A stretch of DNA of 64,000 nucleotides from Laguncularia racemosa (Eukaryota > Streptophyta > Magnoliopsida > Myrtales > Combretaceae), in assembly GCA_037954665.1 (NCBI GenBank), contig JBBMOL010000205.1:248001-312000 (forward strand). Direction: 5' to 3'. Below are positions 1-11,290 of the stretch, in pieces. Every line of letters starts with the position of its first letter. Positions within the stretch are counted from its first letter, which is position 1. A program made the position numbers and the translations under genes. The notes under the pieces were generated by a model, which was not told where the DNA came from, ran no database searches, and saw nothing but the letters and a program-made list of their open reading frames with translations.

Positions 1-1182
1 TTTTTAGATTGGAAAACGTGAGGGTTGCCTCCATTTTCACATACTCTTATCATTTCTTGAGTGAAGTGTAGCGAGTGGGGATTTGATCCTTGTTGTGTGT
101 AGTATCAACAACATCAAATCCATCCTAATTCCCTGCTAGTGAGTCACATCTAGCGAGGAATTAGTTTATCTTTTATTGTAATTTTCATGCAATTTTTAAG
201 GTTGGATTCAATTGATTTAATATCCTTTTGATTGTGTTTAGTGTAATCCATTTCGGAAGTTGCAAATTGTGAATTGTCATTATCATTGTTACTTGCATGA
301 TTATCATTGGACATTTAGGGTTTTGAAGTTTGTTCTTCACGCCATTTTTGGGATTTGTTGAAGTGGTTCTTTAATTGGTTTCATGTGCTTGAATTTGATC
401 ATTTAGGCACATCAAGATATTATAAAACTCGAGCTCAACTTAATAAACCATTTTAGTATTTTAAGTTGAAATTCAAATACAACTCGGCAATTTGAATAAA
501 TATTAAACTGAACTTAAATAGTTTATGAGTAGACATAGCTATCCAAAAGACTTATGTTAACAAATGCACTTGCATTAAGGATACAATTTCATGAAAGGGA
601 AAATTCCTTTTGCAAGTTGAAGGCAAGCTCATGACGATTAACACATATGAAAGTCAGAAAATTTTAGTCATTTGTTAGACAAAAAAAGTTGGTGACTAAA
701 ATTGAATTAAATAGATGATATCAATAAAGCTTGGAATATTTAAATAAATGCGGAAATCGATCAACGTTATAATGAAGGCGAGAGCAACTGGAATTTATGT
801 GATGTCGCAAATGCCAAGGAATTTAGATTATATAAGGAGTTCAATGAAATTTGAATTGGCAAAGCATTTTGGGCAAGCATATATGTCATAAATTCAAGTG
901 CCGTATACTTTATATGTACTACATCTATGAGATATGAATTCCTTCACAAGAATGAAACAAGACATGCAAAATTGAAGTATGAAGTTTAATAATTAAAATA
1001 TAGTAGATCTAAAATTCAATTTTTTAGTTTAAAAACAAAAATCTAAAATCAAATGGCTGAAGCATATGAAGGTCGCACACACTCACTTTAAAGCAAAGTA
1101 TGCTTGAACAAGGACAGCTAAAGTTGAAAGATGGAAGTTGGTTTATGTAAGGAAGATCATATTGGACAGTTTAATATGTAGT
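1..1182. other. AT-rich sequence, no gene recognised
   Basis: I see no coding region, tRNA-like structure or transposon terminus here. The sequence is AT-rich and has stop codons in all frames. It flanks the left end of the nested retrotransposon block, so it may hold the left part of the original target site. No duplication matching the right flank at 54432 could be found. Confidence 0.5.
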
Positions 1183-1582
1183 TATCGAGTTTAATTTTTT
1201 CCATTTTTTAATCTAATTTACACTAATCTTATACCCATTTAACGTAAATTTTCTACTAAAATTAGGAAAACAATTAATTAATTTTATCTAATTTAAAAAA
1301 AGAGTCACCACCTGATTGAAAACGAGAAAAATACTAAATTTGAACTAATTGAGCGAATTAGTTCTAATTTAGCTACTAATCTACGCAAAACTTTTAAATA
1401 AAAACTAGATATTTTGAAATTCAAAGGCTACCCTATTAATTTCTTTTTAAATAATACGCCACTTTAACCTTCCAGGTTTAAATTTCTTTTTCAAAATACT
1501 TTTAAATTATATATATATTTTTCTATTTAGAATAAAAAAAAGTTTATTATTGAGGTTGTCTCGTAGGTACCTATGTTCGTAC
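1183..1582 (-). repeat. LTR-M, piece 1 of 4 (Ogre-like LTR)
   Basis: This resembles, base by base with gaps, the left end of the minus-strand solo LTR at 35062. Shared landmarks in order are a (T)ATCGAGT-type terminus, a TGGTGACTC relic on the minus strand at 1302-1310, a GAAAACGAGAA stretch and GTAGGTACCTATG. The piece stops where the plus-strand solo LTR starts (1583) and resumes at 3680. The left terminus has decayed from TG to TA, so its exact edge is uncertain. Confidence 0.7.
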
Positions 1583-1871
1583 TGTAAACACCCCATTTTT
1601 GCCCTAAGGATCAATAATAATCAATAATAAGTAATTTCCAAATTTTCCCAATTTTTCCATATTTTTCTCTAATTTAGCAAAAATAGGAAAAATGTTCAAA
1701 AAATAAAAATAAATAGGAAAATACATCAATTTTGAAAAATAATTTCAGAAATGTCAATAATAAGGGTTAAATGATTTTTACAAATTTTTGAAATTTCAAA
1801 AAATATAAAAAAATAAAAAAACGCATTGCATAAATGCAATTTGCGAAATAAATAAAATCACGAAAGTGGGC

Positions 1872-1936
1872 TAGCTTAGCTGGTCCGAACCATGGTCAGG
1901 TACGCGCGGACGGGTGCGAGGTCAGGGGTTCGAAAC
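1872..1936 (+). promoter_or_regulatory. tRNA-like A box and B box in LTR
   Basis: TAGCTTAGCTGGT at 1872-1884 fits the Pol III A-box consensus TRGCNNAGYNGG. GGTTCGAAAC at 1927-1936 fits the B box GGTTCGANNCC except near its 3' end. Box starts are about 54-55 bp apart, compatible with a tRNA with a longer variable region. The same pair at the same spacing recurs in three other LTR copies. Stem pairing for a real tRNA is poor, so this is a tRNA-like promoter or relic and not a tRNA gene. Confidence 0.6.
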
Positions 1937-1984
1937 GCGGGGGAAGCAGAATCCGCGTTTTGCGAATTTTTTCTTTACCTGGGA

Positions 1985-2286
1985 CACGTGGCATCATCTG
2001 ATTGGCTAGAGCGAACGCATGCGCCGGGCGCGTGATCGTCTTCAACCTCTATCCGAGATCGCCGACGAGGAGAAACATCCAAATTTCGACTGTTTTGATT
2101 CGATTTTTTGCACAAATCCAACAGATCTTCAATAGAATTAAGATAAACATCATCCAATTGGAATCAAATCTCAACAAATCGATGGATTTACATGAATCAG
2201 AGTTGGTTTGTTTAACCGCAAACCCGATTTGCTTCGATCGGTGGAAATCCGAGCTTATCCAACTCGATTTTGAATGCTTATAAATA
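1985..2286 (+). promoter_or_regulatory. LTR Pol II promoter: G-box, CCAAT, TATA
   Basis: A CACGTG G-box within ACACGTGGCA lies at 1985-1990. An inverted CCAAT box (ATTGG) lies at 2001-2005. A TATAAATA box lies at 2279-2286. The minus-strand sister LTR has CCAAT at 36756-36760, CACGTGG at 36771-36777 and the TATA box at 36475-36482, in the same relative order. The Ogre LTRs keep the CCAAT and TATA parts with a decayed G-box. The boxes are read directly; promoter function is inferred. Confidence 0.6.
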
Positions 2287-2514
2287 GAGGATGAAGTGGA
2301 GAAGCAGAATCATGGATCAAAAGTGAGAGAAAGAGAGAAAAAGGAGAGAATCGAAGCTCGTCGAAGTTGTTCAAAACCGCGACCACCGATCAAGTGTTGG
2401 GCAACCACCAGGAGGCGTTTCTGAAGAAAACCACCACCACAGTTGGGTTCCTCGCCCTCGAGAACCTAGGAATCGACACCTCAACCGCTGCAAAAGGTCG
2501 CTGGAACGCTGTCA

Positions 2515-2609
2515 ATGAGCACTCCCAACTGCCGCATCCGATCGACCCGACCCAACCTGCTTCAACCCGATCCGACCCGACCCGCGCACCGACCCGGATC
2601 TAGGTAAGT
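2515..2609 (+). promoter_or_regulatory. GACCC-rich exon end with splice donor inside LTR
   Basis: A run rich in CGACCC repeats ends in AG|GTAAGT (2602-2609), a consensus 5' splice site about 325 bp after the TATA box. The same arrangement occurs at 22236 and 33411 (Ogre LTRs) and at 36171 on the minus strand. I infer a leader intron whose donor lies in the LTR. An open frame from 2367 ends right at this site but resembles no known protein. Confidence 0.5.
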
Positions 2610-3679
2610 CGGATTTTTCGATTTTTTGTATTTATTTATTTACTTATTTGTTATTTATAATTCAAAAAAATAGAAAAATGTTAGAAATTAGATTATTTTT
2701 TTTAAGATTTGATTTAGTATGAATAATAAAAATAAGAATAATAATTATAATGATAAATAATAAAAATGTGAAAATTTATAAAGAAAATAATAAAAATATT
2801 AGAAGAATAATAATAAAAATTTAGATTTTAAAAATAGGATAGATAAAAATCTAGGGGAAAATTTTTCAATAAAAATAAAAATTATGAAAAATTAATAAAA
2901 ACTAATAAAAAATTAAAAATTAATAAAAATTATAAAAATTATAAAAAAGTAATAAAAAATCAATAAAATTTTATAATAGTAGAAATAAGTTGAAAAATAG
3001 AAAAAAAAATGAAATTTTATCACTTAGAAAAATCATTTTCTTAAATAAATCTAAAATTGGTGTTTTTCCTTAAAATTATCATTTTCAAAAATCGAATGAT
3101 TAAGCTTAGGCTTAGATTTTTTAGAAAAATCCTAAAATGGTAAAAAACATAAATCAAAAGAGATTTCATATTAAAATTCACAAACACATTAAAATTTTTT
3201 CAGGAAAAGCGAACTACGGCTTGTTTGATCCTGAATAGCAGGTACGTAGGTACCCATTTGGGGCAACCCTTAAAAAGAATAAAAAATTTCATTTTCTTAG
3301 AATAATTCACACAAAAACACAATAAAAGAAAAAAAACAACAAAAATAAAATAAAAGACATTTCGAGATAGGATGAATGTTAGGAGATTAGGTGGTAACCG
3401 TAAGGTTTTAATAGGTTAGCCTCCGAACTTAGAATCTCTAGTTTTCCCTTTTTTATCTCTTCACAAAAACGAGAAGAGGAAATCACGACGATCAGTGGTC
3501 CAAATTAGAACTAATCCTCTCCATTAGTCTTAATTCGATCTTTCCCAACAACAGTTGGGTGGCGATTCCAAAACTAAATGAAATTCTTAATTCAAGTCGA
3601 GGATCTACATTAGATGAGCATAGGGTCTAGTATAGATCGGATTAGGAATGGGAAATCAAAAATTAGACTCGACACCTAC

Positions 3680-4709
3680 TATTCAGGATTAGACCTACCG
3701 CATTTTACCTTTTTTTTAATTACATTTAAGTTGAAAACCATTTGATCTTTATTTAAAGAAATTATTAGGAAAAAGGTCCTAAATTTGGTGTGGGTTCTTA
3801 AAATTAAAAAAGAAAAAGTTTATTTGATCCTAATTTTGGAAAAAGATTTCATCAGATATTTTCTAAAAAATTGTGTTTAGGTAACAAAGGCCTTATCCTT
3901 GTGTTTTTATTATTTTTTCCTTCCTCTCCATTTTTTTTTTAATTTTCATGCTTCCATCATTATTTCCTTAAGAAAGAAACATTAAAATCTATTTATTAAT
4001 TATTATTTTTATGTTTATTATAAACTAAACAGATAAAATAATAATTAAAAATAAAAAAAATGAAAGAATCATGTTGGAATTAAAGACTAGGTTGAATGTG
4101 CAACTCAGGTTAATCATTAGGTTGATCTACAATCGAATCGCATAGAGAAAGGGACAGTAGAGGAGTGCAACTCATTCAAGTTACCTTGTTTGTTGTTGGC
4201 CTAATGGGTGGTGTCAGATCGAAGTTGGGAGTAATTGTGAGTCCATTGGCATCGTTGGTCTGAATCCAGGAGCAATGGAGGATAGTGGTTAGAGGAGTAA
4301 ATGACAGCCAATTTGGGTTTCTTGATTGAATCCTCTTGCGACCCAATTGTAGCTCAAGATTAATCTTTTCTAGAACTAAGGAGGATCAGGAATCTGTTGG
4401 GACTGGCTTTGTGCTTCAAGATTAAGTGTAGTGAGAGAAATTCTAAAGAGAAGGAGTGGGGAATTAGCTGAAACTACTAGAGAAAGAAAGTATGTATTGA
4501 GCTTAAATGGAGCAGATTTGAGTGTTGCTTCTATTGTTGTCCCCCCTTAGAATGAGAAGTTAAGGGTTGTACTTATAATTGCTAAGCTTGATTTGAGCTT
4601 GGCAAGTCTTTAATGGAGGGATTTGATGGGAGAAAGGTACTTGGAATGTTCCTTTGATCAAAGACAAGTGGCGATTTAGGATGGATTGGATGAGTTGGAA
4701 TGGCTATAT
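3680..4709 (-). repeat. LTR-M, piece 2 of 4
   Basis: This continues piece 1 after removal of the solo LTR. CTATTCAGGATTAGACC aligns with CTATTCAGGATCAAACA of the minus-strand LTR near 35490. A TATA-like stretch followed by AAGCTTGATTTGAGCTTGG (about 4575-4605) aligns with the TATA region near 36475-36520. It ends in TATAT (4705-4709), the target duplication of element B. No coding sequence was recognised. Confidence 0.65.
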
Positions 4710-5310
4710 TGTTATGAAGAAGGCAATGGACTAAGCTCAAGAAATTCCAACTCATGAAGATTAAGGAGGCAAGGATGCAAGTTAAGAGATTTCAAGTCCG
4801 ATTAGCATGCCTCAGGGACCTATAACAAGATCTCGAGCTAAGAAGGTACAACAAGCCTTGATTATTCATCTACAAGGCTTAGTGACGATAGCAAGTGAAG
4901 AACTTCAAGGATATCAAAGCTTCGGGACAATTGCAACTCAAATCCCATACAACTTAGTGCAAGTCAAAGTGGAGATTCCAAACTTTCAGAATGCTACTAG
5001 CTTTGGAGGTGAAAACGGTCAACCTTGAGAGCTTAAAGACCACCAACATTAGCAATGAAATCCGTTAGCATTGGAAATGAAGGCCGCTAGCCTTTAGCTG
5101 GCATTGAATCAAAGTTGTTGGCCTTGATTGGCATTGGAGCTAGCTTTCTTTTATTACCTTTGTAACTTATTCTTTTCCTTAGGGTTTTATGTATAAGGCC
5201 ATATATATATATATTCCTTTGGCAAGAAGTTTTTAGTTGTTTTGATAATCATAAAAGCTATTGCTTATCCTTTATGTTCTTGCGTAGAATACATGTCTTA
5301 AGAACATTTA
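4710..5310 (+). repeat. Element B 5' LTR, first part
   Basis: This aligns with 37276-37855 of the 3' LTR, starting TGTTATG. It contains an open stretch (4807-5028) encoding a GPITRSRAKK motif, the LTR-encoded integrase tail, intact here but broken by stops in the 3' copy. A palindromic GGCC-type cluster (about 5010-5150) precedes TA-rich sequence near 5200. Element C interrupts it at 5310. Confidence 0.85.
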
Positions 5311-6056
5311 TGATATAAACTCTGTCAACCTATGTCGAAACTCGAAATCTAATTGAATCGAACAATCGACCATCGATCACAAACGAAGGGAAAACTGTGA
5401 CCTGTTGCTTATAGTGAAGCAAAAACCTTAGTATGATGTATACACCATAATCGGGATGGAAGACTGATTGATAAGTAAAGGTATGAACGCCACAGAATAA
5501 TTCTAAGAAGTTCAAGTTCTTCAAGAACAGAAGAAGAGTGTTTGTAATTCAATAATGCCGAAAAGTGTCTACAATGGAGTCTAAGGGGACTATTTATAGC
5601 CTGCTTGAATAAAGTTAAAATGACATACAAACCCTAATGCGATTAAAGGAAAACACAACAAAAACCGGTGGCCTAAAATTATCTAAAGCCAGCTTAAAAA
5701 ATGATGCAAAGCTAGCTCCAAAGCCGATGGCTTTGATTTTAAATCCCAACTAGCCTAAATGGAATTGTAAGCTGGCTCACTTAGGCCGCCGACTTACTAG
5801 CCGACCTACCATGCAATTTATGCCTAAGCCAGCACTCAAAGCCGATGACCTTCTTCTCATGCTAACCATTTAGGCTGGTGGCCTAAATCGCCAAAGCCGG
5901 TAGCCTTCGGTAATCTTGAAGCTGTCGACCTTTAGTTCCTCCCCCGACTTTTGCCTTCATGATCCGCACTTCAAATAGGGTCATACTCTTTGCTCCCATC
6001 TCCCTATCTTGTCTTTGATCATCCTTAGACCTATCCTCCTAGTGTGATCTTCACCA
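5311..6056 (-). repeat. Element C 3' LTR
   Basis: Minus-strand LTR of about 746 bp. A TATAAATAG box (reverse strand) lies near 5588-5597. Repeated AAGCCG(A/G)(C/T)GGCTT-type palindromes fill 5690-5950, upstream of that TATA box. It is about 60 bp longer than the 5' copy because of extra repeat units. A purine tract (plus strand TTCCCTCCTCTT, from 6057) precedes it on the minus strand as the polypurine tract. Confidence 0.85.
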
Positions 6057-6152
6057 TTCCCTCCTCTTAGAAAGGATTTGTCCTTAAATCGTTACCTGCA
6101 TTAAAGAGACTCAAATCAGTAATATTAAAAATAACATTATTTGGATACTTAC

Positions 6153-6385
6153 CTAGCAATTCCAATATGTAAATGTGATCATTGTTACACTCGAGGACTC
6201 AGAATGAACCCTCACCTCTGGGAAGCTGCTTTGATCGCCTTTGTGCTGGGAATCACCCTTGACTAATACGTGCCTAAACCCAATCTTTAGGTTCAAAGAG
6301 TACTTGACGACGCCTTTTACTGGTTCGTTTAACACATTGCTTCTTCTGTCGCTTAATATTAAGCTTGGCCTTTTCATGCACCTTA
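6153..6385 (-). pseudogene. Element C integrase C-terminal remnant
   Basis: Minus-strand translation gives a segment like the integrase tail of elements A1 and A2: a KxHEKAxLNIxRQ stretch, then RRRQVLFEPxDWV, the region after the catalytic core. The integrase zinc finger and D,D35E core are absent. The deletion joins this tail to the linker after protease at about 6385-6440. The PPT and 3' LTR follow as in A1, so only the middle of pol was lost. Confidence 0.7.
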
Positions 6386-6691
6386 GCAGATCTCTTTATT
6401 CCTGCAAATAGAACATTCTTAACCTCACTTAATCTCTAATCAAAAAAATTTTTCCACTTTATTTTTCTCTTAGCACTCAATCTTTTTCCCCTCTTTTCTT
6501 TTTTCCTTTATAATATCGCTGAACTTATTTTTACCACTATCTCTCGTTTGTTCTCTATCTTTTTCTTCTACATTAGTACTCAGTTTATTTTTGCCACTCA
6601 GTTTCTTTTGTTCCCTCTCCTTTTATATCTTGACTTGATCTTCATAAACCTCATTAGTTTTCAAAGGACAAAGAGTAACAAGTTTTGATTC

Positions 6692-7321
6692 TTATACAAA
6701 TGAGTACTTGTTGGTGAATCCATCATGCTTCACCTGTCTATCAAATTGCCATGGCCTTCCTAATAACAAGTGTGTAGCTTGCATTGGAACTACATTGCAC
6801 AGTACTTCATCTCTATACTTTCCAATGCTAAAAGAAATCAACACTTGTTTTGTGACTCTAACTTCACTACTATCGTTCATCCATTGCAATTTATACGGAT
6901 AAGGATGTTTAATTGTAGGAAGCCCCAATTTTTCCATCATGGTTTTGCTAGCGGCATTTGTATAACTCCCACCATGTATAATCACACTACACACCTTGTT
7001 TTGAATTAGGCATCTAGTATGAAAGATATTCTCCCATTGCACATTTTCCTCTCCTCTAACCTGTACAGTCAAAGCTCTCTTGGCTACTAACAACTCTCCC
7101 TTAACACCATACTCCTCCCCATCATCATCTTCCAATGGTGGCATAGAATCATGATCCGAGTCAATATCAATTTCAATCTCACCATTATCTCTCATTACCA
7201 TAACTCGTCTAGTTGGACATTGACTAGCTACGTGTCCTCTACTCTGACTAATAAAACATTTAATATCTTGATTCCTAGAAGAAGAAAGATCAGATTTACC
7301 TCTAGTTTCATGAGATACCAA
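6692..7321 (-). pseudogene. Element C gag end and aspartic protease (open, about 209 codons)
   Basis: The open segment starts near a degenerate zinc knuckle (CFISQSRGHVASQC, where the second Cys is replaced by Ser). It continues through an acidic spacer to a retropepsin-like domain. The catalytic triplet, DGGS in A1 and A2, reads HGGS here, so the catalytic Asp is lost. Further on, a YKLQWMND motif and HLLLGRPWQFDR mark the conserved C-terminal half of this protease family. It would process the Gag-Pol polyprotein in an active element. The missing Asp and absent pol make it non-functional. Confidence 0.8.
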
Positions 7322-8269
7322 GTTTGATGTTTGTTCTAGTAGTGGTTTAGAATGTAACTATTTATCCTCCTCCCCTATTTTAGCTCTCTAATTAGAAGAA
7401 CTTGATATGGTATGGGTAGTACTACTGCCTTTCCGCCTAAGTTTCTTTTTGAATTTAATGGCCATATGAACCATATCCTCCAGTTCCACATAGTGCTGTA
7501 ACTTTACTACGTTCTGAATCTCCCAATTCAACCCTGCTAAGAACCTAGCCATTGTAGCTTTACGGTCCTCCTCAACATTTGTCTTAATCATCGCAACCTC
7601 CATCTCCTTATGATATTCCTCCACACTCTTGTTCCCCTACCTAAGATTTTGCAGCTTATTGTACAAATCCCTGTAGTAATAAGTGGGAATAAATCACTTC
7701 CTCATCACCCTCTTCATCTCTTCTTAAGTCTCTATTGGTGGCTCTCTATTCCTTCTCTTACACGATAGCAATTGGTCCCACCAAATTATAACATAGTCAA
7801 AAAATTCTAAGGTAGCCAATTTTACCTTCTTGACTTCATAGTAATTATGACAGTCAAAAACTGGCTCCACCTTCTTCTCCCACTCAAGATATACATCAAG
7901 ATCATTCTTCCCTTGGAAGGAAGGAATTTTTATCTTTATATTTCCTAGATTGCTATCTTCTTCTTTCCTAGCTCATCTACTTCTCCCTACATTTCTCCTA
8001 TAACCTATAAAAGAATCCTAATCAGATTCAGCTGCAGACCCTTCTTTACCCCATTCATCCTCCTCTATATGCACTACCCTTTTAGGCATTTTATCCCTCC
8101 TACGTCCAGTAGAAGCAATTCGGGACTGCTCAAAATTCTACTCCATCTGCTCCTAAAATTGATCCATCTCTGCTTTAAACATTCTCCTCATCTTAGTAGC
8201 CAGAGTCTCCATGATCAATTTCTTGTCAATACCCCCCATTACACTATCAGGAGAATTTCTATTATACAT
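7322..8269 (-). pseudogene. Element C gag, broken
   Basis: Minus-strand gag begins at an ATG at 8267-8269, a few bases after an acceptor-like TTTTTGTTGCAG. The capsid-like part includes an FLAGLNWEIQNVVKLQ segment matching the gag of elements A1 and A2. Stops and frameshifts break it; the longest intact part is 7388-7624. Gag forms the cytoplasmic virus-like particle in which reverse transcription takes place. Its divergence from A1/A2 gag shows C is a separate, related family. Confidence 0.7.
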
Positions 8270-8834
8270 ATTTTCTGCAACAAAAACAAAGATGATAATA
8301 GAAAAGTATAGATCCTCACTGAATCACTCCCTCACGTGTTTTCTACTTAATCAATGAATTTCTCTAATCACTCATATTTTATGGCTCGCAAGATTCAATT
8401 GGCTTTCACTCACTCTAATGGTCTCACCACTCTTGCCTTTTACCACTCACAATCTCTTCCTTAATTCTTTTAGAACTAATCAACAAATCAAAGTTTATTT
8501 CCCGCTGGTTCAACAAATTCCCCATTGTTAGAATAAATAACTCAACAAGTCACCATAGTTTCCCTAGCAATTTAAACACACAAATATAATTTTCGGGCCT
8601 CCAACCAAAACAATTGCCAAGAATCCCAATTTTTTTTATACAAATTTTCCACTCTTTTTTTTTTAATCTATTCAAACAAGAATTTAATCGTGGATCAATG
8701 AACGTATACATTAATTGCTATAACAAGTCTAATAAGATCAATAGATACACAAAGATTCAAACTTTTTTTTTTTGAATTGAAACCCTAGATCTACAAATTG
8801 GATTCAAGATAGGAAATTCCTAACCAACTTGATT

Positions 8835-8846
8835 ATTCTAATACCA
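8835..8846 (-). other. Element C primer-binding site
   Basis: The minus strand reads TGGTATTAGAAT directly inside the 5' LTR. It resembles TGGTATCAGAGC, the complement of the 3' end of initiator-Met tRNA, with three mismatches. Confidence 0.65.
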
Positions 8847-8848
8847 AA

Positions 8849-9534
8849 CGATACGAACTTCATTAACCTGTGCCGAAACCCGAAATCTAATTGAATCAAA
8901 CAATTGATGATCGATCACGAAAGAAGGAAAAACCACGGCCAGTTGCTTATAGTGAAGCAAGAACCTTGGTATGATGTATACGCCACAATCGAGATGGAAG
9001 ATCGATTGATAAGTAAAGGTATGAATGCCACAGAACAATTCCGATAAGTTCAAGTTCTTCAAGAACAAAAGAAGAGTGTTTGTAATTCAATAATGCCAAA
9101 AAGTGTCTACAATGGAATCTAAGGGGACTATTTATAGCCTCCTCAAATAAAGTTAAAATCACATTCAAACCCTGATGTGATTAAAGAAAAGCACAACAAA
9201 ATTCGGTGGCCTAAAATTATCTAAAGTCGACCTAAAAAATGATGCAAAGTCGGCTCTAAAGCCAGCGGCTTACTAGCCAGCCTACCATGTAATTTACGCC
9301 TAAGCCAGCACTCAAAGCCGACGGCTTTGAATTTTCTCCAAGCCGGCCTTCTTTATCAATGCCAGCCACTTAAATCGGCGACCTTCAGTAATCTTGAGGT
9401 TGTCGGCCTTTAGTTCCTTCCCCGACTTCCGCCTTCATAATCTACACTTTAAAGAGGGCCGTGCTCCTTTCTCCCATCTCCCTATCTTGTCTTTGATAAT
9501 CCTTGGACTAATCCTCCTAGTGTGATCTTCATCA
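8849..9534 (-). repeat. Element C 5' LTR
   Basis: About 686 bp, aligned with 5311-6056. A TATAAATAG box on the minus strand lies near 9127-9136, with the AAGCCGNCGGCTT palindrome cluster upstream (9210-9420). Its outer end (9522-9534) reads TGATGAAGATCAC on the minus strand. Confidence 0.85.
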
Positions 9535-9687
9535 AAGATGATCAAAGAAAAACCTAAGTCTAATCCACTTAAGGATTGAAACTAAATTGACTATGAGGGT
9601 TTTCATGTTACTGCTGTAAGGGTTTGTAATAATCAAAGGGGTTCTCAAGCGTATTTACGAAGGTTCCGTATCATTTGGTATCGAAGC
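9535..9687 (+). repeat. Element B 5' LTR, last part, and primer-binding site
   Basis: 9535-9673 matches the end of the 3' LTR (about 37925-38055), including GGTTCTCAAGCGTATT and the GGTTCCGTAT(CA) terminus. After a 2-bp spacer, TGGTATCGAAGC at 9676-9687 is an initiator-Met tRNA primer site with two mismatches. Confidence 0.8.
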
Positions 9688-10134
9688 TTTGGCTCTAGAT
9701 CAAGTTATATCCTTCCTTGTTTTAGCTCTTGCATTTTAATTCATTATTGTTGTTCATCAAAATTTCATCTTGTTTGTGTCCTTTCATTGATTTGATCCAT
9801 TGTTTTTAGTTTGCAATTCTAATTTGTGTTTAAAGATTTAAAAAAAAAAAGGAAAAGAAGAAGAAGAAGAATTTATCATTTTGTTTGCTTGTGAATGTTC
9901 TGAGATCCATTCTTGAAACTCCATTCATATCATTCAAATTAATCTCTTTGAATTGATCTAAAAGCATGATTCGCTTAAGAACGTATAAGAATCAATTTAA
10001 GTGGTGTGAGATAGAACCTATGAGTGAAATTTTGTTTGAGTGAAACACGAGTGAACATCCCCATCTTGTGAGTGAAAACACGAAAGGAAGCACTTGTGAG
10101 GATTTTTCATTCTAACGTTTGTTTCTTTACAGCA

Positions 10135-11290
10135 ATGTTGAACAATAATGAAAGTAACAATGTGGGTAATGTTGGTAAGGCTAGGTATCATGAGGCTCAG
10201 GAGTCACATTTTAGACGAATGATTGAAGCTCTGATGACTATTAATGAGAAGTTAAAGCATATGGTTTTAAGACTAAAGGAAGTTGAGAGAGAAACTTTGA
10301 GTCCTAGTGAAGGAAATAAAGTAGGTAGGAACTGTGCGTCTTCAATTGTTAATGTGAGGGATGTGAATGATGGTTATGTTGAGGAAGAAGATGAGGTCAG
10401 TGTTGTTTTTGGTGTAACTAGAGGTGGAAGAGTAGGTCGAGGTATAGGTAGAGGTAGAGGAAGAGTACAAGAGAATCCTTACCTTGGTAAGATTTAAGGT
10501 AATGAAGATTATGTAGATAGGGGTTTAGGTAGTATTAAACTGAAAATTCCTCAATTTCAAGGTAAATCCAATCCAGAGGCTTATTTATAGTGGGAAAAGA
10601 GAGTTGAGCTTATATTTGACTATCATCAATGCAATGAAGAGAAGAAGGTGAAATTAGCAGTTACACAATTTCAAGATTATGCTATAGCTTGGTGGGATCA
10701 ATTGGTGACTAGTAGGAGGAGGAACTTGGAGCATCCTATTGATAATTGGTATGATCTCAAGTCTGCCATGAGGAAGCAGTTTGTTCCTAGGCATTATCAT
10801 CAGGAATTGATGCAGAGACCTCAGGTTCTTAAATAGGATAGTAGGAGTGTCGAAGACTACTATAAGGAGATGGAGATGATCTTGACTAAGGTTAATATGT
10901 AGGAGGATGTGGAGGCCACTATGGCACGTTTCTCAAATGGGTTGAATAAGGAGATAGCAGATAGGTGGAGCTATACCAATATGCAGAGTTAAAAGACATG
11001 GTGCATCTTGCCATCAAGATAGAGAAACAACTCTAAGGAAGAGGGCCAACCAGATATGTTTCCTAACCTTATTCCATTACTAATTCTTCTTGGAAGGGGT
11101 ATGGAAAGAGTGATCTTAAGAGGGAAGTAAAATTGTCTCTGATGTTTCAAAGGGAGAGACAGGTGTGGTTTCCACTAAGAAACCTAAAACTGAAGAGCAA
11201 AAGGGAAGGAATAGAGATATTAAATGTTGAAAGTGTTAGGGTGTAGAGCATATTAGCAAGGATTGTCCTAATAGGAGAACCATAGTGATG
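10135..11290 (+). pseudogene. Element B gag, broken
   Basis: The likely ATG at 10135 follows an acceptor-like TTTGTTTCTTTACAG that ends at 10132. The first 121 codons are open and end in a Gly/Arg-rich stretch, then a stop at 10495. Capsid-like sequence continues with LKIPQFQGKSNPEAYL, AIAWWDQL and MRKQFVPRHYHQEL, the pattern of plant retrotransposon gag domains. In-frame stops occur near 10588, 10834 and 10901. A decayed zinc knuckle near 11220-11275 keeps H and C residues but has stops. The protein would coat the RNA in virus-like particles. The copy is dead. Confidence 0.8.

Larger units (their letters stand above)
1583..3674 (+). mobile_element. Solo LTR of an Ogre-like Ty3/gypsy element
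   Basis: The LTR starts TGTAAACACCCC and ends GACTCGACA, about 2.09 kb, with no internal domain beside it. The flanks are CGTAC (1578-1582) and CCTAC (3675-3679), a 5-bp duplication with one mismatch. It is the same family as the minus-strand solo LTR at 35062-37180 and is related to the Ogre LTRs at 21093 and 32496. It sits inside an older LTR of a related family (LTR-M). It contains a tRNA-like A/B-box pair, a G-box, a CCAAT box, a TATA box and a GT splice donor (separate entries). A solo LTR normally arises by recombination between the two LTRs of a full element. Confidence 0.85.
5311..9534 (-). mobile_element. Element C: internally deleted CRM-like retrotransposon
   Basis: Two direct repeats bound it on the minus strand: the 3' LTR at 5311-6056 and the 5' LTR at 8849-9534, starting TGATGAAGATC and ending GTATC(A). 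The interior of only about 2.8 kb keeps the primer site, gag, protease and the integrase tail. RT, RNase H and the integrase core are missing. It could only have moved with enzymes supplied by another element, if the deletion preceded its insertion. No target duplication is visible. About 65 bp of the host LTR, present at 37855-37925 in the sister LTR, is absent at the junction. Confidence 0.85.

Noticed and set aside
2367..2603. Protein-coding gene of 78 codons inside the solo LTR
   Set aside because: It resembles nothing, and the sister LTR (36389-36168, minus) has a different reading. I treat it as untranslated exon-like sequence before the splice donor.
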